From contig JAUIRK010000896.1 in NCBI GenBank assembly GCA_030549495.1, forward strand, positions 1,161,501-1,225,500: DNA of 64,000 nt. Direction: 5' to 3'. Source of the DNA: Nectonema munidae (Eukaryota > Nematomorpha > Nectonematoida > Nectonematidae). Of the stretch, positions 58,765-64,000 are shown one piece after another. The notes under the pieces were generated by a model, which was given only the letters and a program-made list of their open reading frames with translations, ran no database searches and was not told where the DNA came from. Made by a program: the position numbers and the translations under genes. Each line of letters begins with the position of its first letter. Position 1 is the stretch's first letter.

Positions 58765-60484
58765 GAATACAATGCTTCAACATATAACCAAAATATCGCA
58801 TATGAAACACAAAGCTCATTTTTATGAGAACAATAGTGTATATATGTTTCAGTAAGATTGTAAAAATCTTAACAAATTCGTGATAAAACATGATATAACT
58901 TCTCGATAAAACTTTATACAGTCTTTACATTACCTCCAGACGTCAAATTGCATCTATAAATCATTAGTTAAAATATGATTTGTTGATTTTATTATTTGCA
59001 TCTTCAGATTTACAGTCGCACTAAGATATTTGTCATTTTTCAGCCTTCTTTTTCCCATTTTTAGTGGTCAGAAATAAAGAAAACTTATGAATTATATTAT
59101 AGAGAAGAAAGCAGAATTATTTGCTTTACAACTTTTACAAGTCTTCAATACAAACTTTGATTTATTTTGCATCTTTTATACATATTTGATTTATATATGT
59201 AAAAATGATTAACGTATAACCCATATAAATTTAGTTTAGCGGAATGACCATAAATGTAATAAAAAGAACATTGTATGATTTTCAATTTTTTACATTAGAT
59301 CGCTTTTCATATCATGCAAAATTTCTTTTACTGTATTTACAGGAAGACATTAATCTATCTTAAAATTGGTATACAATTTCAGTAAAAAAATGTATACATT
59401 ACAAGGTGAACAAATGTTTGGCCTGTCATATCAAATCAGTCATCATACCACGAAGTACTCTTGTATATATGCATACAAAACTTATAAACACGAGCATATA
59501 TGTGTATATATTCAAAAATATACTTGTTAAGGTGGGATGGAAATGTTCAATTATGAAGCTAGAAAAAGCAGAAATGGAAGTTCACTCAAAAAGATAGTAT
59601 GAAGGATGCAGAAATCCGAGGCCTAAATTTTATCATTTCACTCACGCTCATGCAGAGAAACTTTTATGCTGCTTTTTGCCATTTCTTAGAAAACTTGCGA
59701 GAAAGAAGTATTTTATTCAAAGCTTGAAGTTACGTTTACCTTTGCGAGTGCAATGCTGACTACGTTGGTTGATGAAGCAACTCATTTGTGCAAAAGTTTT
59801 CTCTATTTCAACTTTAAAACAAATCCTGCCTACATTATAAATTTTCATCAAATTTACGTTAAAAATCTTTCCAAGGTTGAACGCGGGGAGAGAAGCCTGC
59901 TTGCCTTTTAGTATCTTTTTTTTTACGATAGATGACAAAATGGTGAAGGTGTAGACAAGTCTGATTGATTGATATGCGTAACAAGTGATTACAAATGTAT
60001 ATAATTGCAACAGAATTTCTTTGAATGATATTAAAAAAGAATAAATAAAGATTTCATTTCATTTAAATTATAGATTGTATTAATTTTTTTTCAAACAAAT
60101 TCTTCACCATCAAGTCAAGCGTAACACGTGAGTAATCTTGAATTGAACAAGATGACCATTATCTTGAATTAAACCCAAACTATCTATATTTCAAACCTTT
60201 AAAACTATGTATCAATAGCTACATCACAGATCAGATTATCATGACTTACAATAAAAGTGAAAAATAGTTATAGTAGAAGCCTTTTATTATAATAATCACG
60301 GATACCGTTATCAAACACTTTTTGTTATCAAAAACTAAAATACATAAATATTCCATTTTAATTTCCGGAAAAATTCCGTTTACTATAATCCAAATTCGTT
60401 TAATGCTATCAATTTTTATGCTCAGTTTTCACTTGAAGGAGTAAAATAATAATACTAAGTCATGAAAAGAGAAGTCAACTATTC
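58765..60484. other. No gene seen
   Basis: AT-rich sequence. Frames at 59406-59597 and 59717-60010 have no recognisable similarity. AATAAATAAAGATTTCATTTCATTT at 60040-60064 looks like the tail of a decayed retroposon, without further support. Confidence 0.4.
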
Positions 60485-61321
60485 TTTCTTCCTTTAGTAT
60501 GGCTGGAAAAAGAAGAAAAGCTGATTTTAATTGGAAAACATAAAAATTCACGGTGTTTCAAAGGTGTTAAAAATTTACCTCTTGAAATTGCTATTTAAAT
60601 CTTAACTCTTGGATGCCAAAAGTCTTTTTAAAAGTTGGCTTATCAATTGGGATAGGAAACTTAGACGTAGAATCATTTTGTTAGTAGACAATTGGCCTGC
60701 ACCACAAAATATTGATTTGACATTGAAAAATATTAAATTAGTATTTTGCCTTCTAACACTACGCCATCAATTCTGCCTTGAGATCAAAGTCTCATAAGAG
60801 CTTTAAAAGCTTATTACAGTACCGAAAATTTGGCATTAGTTAAAGCAGAACTTGGTAATAATAAAAACCTAACAAATGTAGTTGCAAAGAAAGCTTCAAT
60901 TTTTGATGCTATACACATGATAATAAAATATTGGACACAAATCACTGATTCAACAATACAAATTTTTTCTTCAAAAAGCGCTTTGAAAAAAAGAAATTTG
61001 AAACCACACTTCGACAACAAGATGCCTTAATTGAAAACATTTTTATATAATGATTTCATGTCAACAATTTTAAGATTGGGTAGATATTGACGAAGACGTT
61101 TAAACTTATTCACCAAAGTCAAAACTGTGAGCGATAGTTTACAAACTGCATCAACTGATAACCTTGAAGAAATTGACATTGTAGAAGAAGATATCGAACA
61201 ACATCCAACAAATGGAGAAATACGAAAAGCTTTGCAATTTCTTCATCGCTCCGTTCAATACAAGGCAATGGACTTTCAGAAACACTATGGATATGAAAAG
61301 TTTATTGAAATTTTTTTTTGA
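60485..61321 (+). pseudogene. Second pogo/Tigger-like transposase fragment
   Basis: The plus strand reads LIGKHKNSRCFKGVKNLPLE, then SLFKSWLINWDRKLRRRIIL followed by LVDNWPAPQNIDL (second catalytic aspartate block, usually LLLxDNCPAH), IKLVFLPSNTTPSILPLDQS with LIRALKAYY (third acidic position in P-L-D-Q), and a C-terminal helical part to about 61320 (LHRSVQYKAMDFQKH). This belongs to the CENP-B/jerky branch of pogo-like transposases, different from the copy at 10.6 kb. The N-terminal half with the DNA-binding domain and first aspartate is missing, and several frame changes occur. Confidence 0.8.
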
Positions 61322-62637
61322 TAATGACAATTGTTTATATATAATAGAAACATATTAATTTATATTATATTTTTATAATATATTATATTATAAAATAAGG
61401 GAAATTTATAAATAGGGGTGTTCATTTATATATATTATAATATATATTATATTTTTATTATATTAGTTTATATATAAAAACATATTAATAGAAACAAAAA
61501 CTATTGAAGAATTCCTCTTTAAATCAAGCAAATAAAAATAGTTCATGTTTATTAAATTTATTTTTCACTTTCTAAAAATCATTATTTTACACTATAAAAT
61601 ATTTTGCTTAATTCTTATAGCGTATTCATCGACAAAGAGATGTTAATTTTAGTGTATTTTTATATTTTATTTGGCAGCCGGTCAATGTTATCAGTCGCTT
61701 TGGGTTAACTAAATTTCTACCTGACCAAAGGTTGCTACAAAATCTTTAAATACATTGAAGGATATTTTAAATGACTTTTAATGTAAGTACTATGAAATCT
61801 CTTTATGATTGAACACACAATGTTTCTTAAGTATCCTTGTTATTCATTAAAAGTATATTTCAAAATAATAAAGCATACTTTATTGATAAACAAACTGTCC
61901 ATTAGTTCTAACTGCAATTATTTAACTACAAATTTAAAAAAATGCAAAAACTGATTTATATCGGTATTGTATATAAACGTTGATTTTACTTCTTTTATTT
62001 TAATCAAAAAGCTTGAAATATACATAAATTTATAAACTGAAATAACAAAAAAAAATTATAAAAAAAGTAAAAAAGTTTTTAGAGAGACTGGACATGATAA
62101 AAAAAGAGATGATATTCGTTACGAGACATTTGAGACTTTAAAAAACTATTCTAATTAATGGGGTTATTTAATGTTTTCTTAGCGGCCACATGAAGTTACG
62201 ATGAAATTACGATTTCATTTATACAAAAAATCTAAACAATTTTCACATGAAATATGATCTATATAACACTGGTCAACAAGAATTTTGCTGATTTAGTAAT
62301 TTTAGTTGATTTAGGGTAATTTGGGTCTGCTGAATTCAAATATCAAATTATTTTTGCCTAATCAGGTCAACTTTTTGAGATACGCTTTAATTTATTTTAA
62401 GTCTAGCCTCAAATATTTTTACGTAAATCAGTATATTCATTAGTCTGATTTACTTTAAGTTTTATGGATGGTTATGAGTAATATTCAAGAAAAGTCTCAT
62501 ATTTATATAAAAACAATGTTCGAATACATTGAAGCTTTTGTTGTTTACCTCTGAAGCTTCAAGAAAGGAAGATGTATATATATATATATATATATGTAAT
62601 AAAGAAACGTTAAAATTTTGTATGAATAAATCTTTAT
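61322..62637. other. AT-rich spacer with TA-rich microsatellites
   Basis: 61341-61490 consists of TATATTATAATATA-type words in two blocks. 62575-62595 is a run of about ten TA units. No gene is seen. The last bases may hold the 3' UTR of the minus-strand family at 62638. Confidence 0.5.
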
Positions 62638-63998
62638 TTAAATGAATTTCCTTTTATAAGATTTTCTAGAAAATTTAGCATTTATATCGTCTCTTTGAAT
62701 ACTCCAACAATAATCAGCCATCATATTTTCATTCCATTGACCTTGATACCTTTCCTCCATGACTTTCAAACTTTCGTGGAAGCGCTCACCGTGCTCGTCA
62801 CTTACAGCTCCGAGATTTTCAGGAAATTTCTCAAGGTGGCTATTAAGAAAATGTAGCTTCACACTCATATTACAGCCAAGATCACGATAGCTTTTTATTA
62901 AAGTTTCAACTAAATTTACATAATTTTCATCTTTTCTATTTCCCAAAAAACCATCAACAATAGCTACAAATGCCTTCCATGCTTTTTTTCATTCACATTC
63001 ATTGTGTCTATAAACCCATTGCTTTTCAAAAGTTTTCTTATGTGCGTTCCATCAAAAACACCAGCTTTTACTTTTTCATAACTTAAATGGGGTAATGCCT
63101 TCAATATAAATTGAAAGCAACCCTCTTTTTTATCTAAAGCTTTTACAAATTGTTTTATAAGCCCAAATTTTATATGAAGAGGAGGGAAAATAATTTTCTC
63201 TTTTTTAACAAGCGGTTTATTTATTATATTTTCTTTTCCAATTGTAACCTCTTCTCTTCCAGACCAATGTTTTTGAGTATAATGTTTTTCTTTGGCACGG
63301 CTATTCCATAAGCATAAAAAGCACGGGTACTTTGTATAACCGCTTTGTTGGCCTAATAAAAATTTACCATTTTGAGGTCTACACATATTGACCATTGTTG
63401 TTCTTTATATTTCAACAGTTCTAAAATTTTTTTAATATTACCATAACTCTCTTCCATACTGGCTGAATAACCAATAGGTATTCCACTGAAAATATTTTTG
63501 TTATGAAGCAATACATATTTTAAACTTTTCCTGGAGCTATCAATAAAAAGTCTCCATTCATTTATGTCATAGCACTTCACACCCATACATTTCAATAAAC
63601 CAGGAATATCAGAGCAAAATATGAATTCCTTGTCAATTTTAAAAAAAATTGAGTAAGTTTTTTTCTCTATTACGGTAAAATGTTATTTTAACATCTTTTT
63701 GTAAGGCATTTTTCTGTTTTAGACGTGAGGCTAGAACTTCAGAGAGTTCTTTCGAAAGACCTAGATCTCTAATAAGATCATTCAATACTGATTGATTGAA
63801 TAGTTTATTTTGATCGGAAAAATAAACTTGCAATTCTTCATCGTTATCACTTGCACCAGAATCATCAATTTCATTATCTGATGATGGTAAGCCTCCGAAA
63901 GTAGGAACAGGAACTTCATCTGAATGTTTGATAGGACGAATTGCTGAAGGTAAGTTTGGATAAATAATGCCTTTTTTGTTTTTCTTATTGAAACCCAA
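62638..63998 (-). pseudogene. Conserved protein family of unknown function, broken copy, runs off the window
   Basis: Minus-strand coding in several overlapping frames. From the right edge: LGFNKKNKKGIIYPNLPSAI, an acidic low-complexity stretch, NDLIRDLGLSKELSEVLASR, FYRNRE, EWRLFIDSSRKSLKYVLLHN, GYSASMEESYGNIKKILELL, LLGQQSGYTKYPCFLCLWNS, IIFPPLHIKFGLIKQFVKAL, LGCNMSVKLHFLNSHLEKFP, ENLGAVSDEHGERFHESLK, YQGQWNENMMADYCWSIQRD. I recall the same motif series in predicted proteins of insects and cnidarians with no assigned function; this is from memory. Conserved acidic, cysteine and histidine positions and many broken copies suggest a mobile-element enzyme, but that is inference. The N-terminus lies beyond 64000. 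Confidence 0.65.
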
Positions 63999-64000
63999 AG

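Noticed and set aside
59406-60010. Two frames of 63 and 97 codons on opposite strands
   Set aside because: No similarity, no codon pattern and no splice context; left as non-coding.

Overview
The window looks like nuclear DNA of an AT-rich, transposon-laden invertebrate. It holds very short introns (50-80 bp) beside multi-kilobase ones, arthropod-type TTAGG-like motifs, and a zoo of animal DNA transposons (hAT, piggyBac, pogo/Tigger, MULE, Merlin) with LINEs and a tRNA-derived SINE. I infer an arthropod, possibly a copepod; the sequence alone does not name the species. Nothing points to a bacterium or to an assembled viral genome.

Only three host genes are supported. At 6146-9708 (+) is a five-exon UBE2N/Ubc13-type ubiquitin-conjugating enzyme whose last exon lies 2.9 kb beyond the fourth. 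At 15853-16860 (-) is an intronless, intact eIF2B beta subunit (EIF2B2). At 37170-44698 (-) I reconstruct a multi-exon gene around an unmistakable thyroglobulin type-1 exon (42112-42357). All five proposed exons agree in splice phase, but everything except the thyroglobulin exon is a hypothesis.

The rest is mostly mobile DNA. Region by region: 0-5.4 kb holds a TTAA-flanked repeat carrying satellite-like tandem arrays, a hAT-type MITE inside it, a SINE and a small piggyBac-type MITE. 10.6-11.8 kb holds a Tigger/pogo copy broken by a second copy of that MITE. 12.5-13.9 kb holds unassigned coding-like remnants. 15-18.7 kb holds more TTAA and hAT MITEs around EIF2B2. 19.4-30.2 kb holds a MULE fragment, a complete-ended Merlin element with target duplication, a LINE fragment, and a 6-kb MULE containing a young 5'-truncated LINE. 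31-36 kb holds a hAT split by a 3.4-kb insertion that carries a piggyBac transposase, then a SINE and a LINE 3' end. 45-57.4 kb holds three hAT transposases, a 1.4-kb perfect CAT repeat and the largest copy of the satellite-bearing repeat. 58.4 kb holds a MITE with perfect ends. 60.5 kb holds a second pogo-like fragment. 62.6-64 kb holds a conserved but broken protein family of unknown function running off the right edge.

The main theme is nesting: MITE in Tigger, LINE in MULE, a piggyBac-bearing segment in hAT, MITE in satellite repeat. This gives a relative order of insertions. I saw no host operon-like or defence-like system, no CRISPR array and no confident RNA gene.
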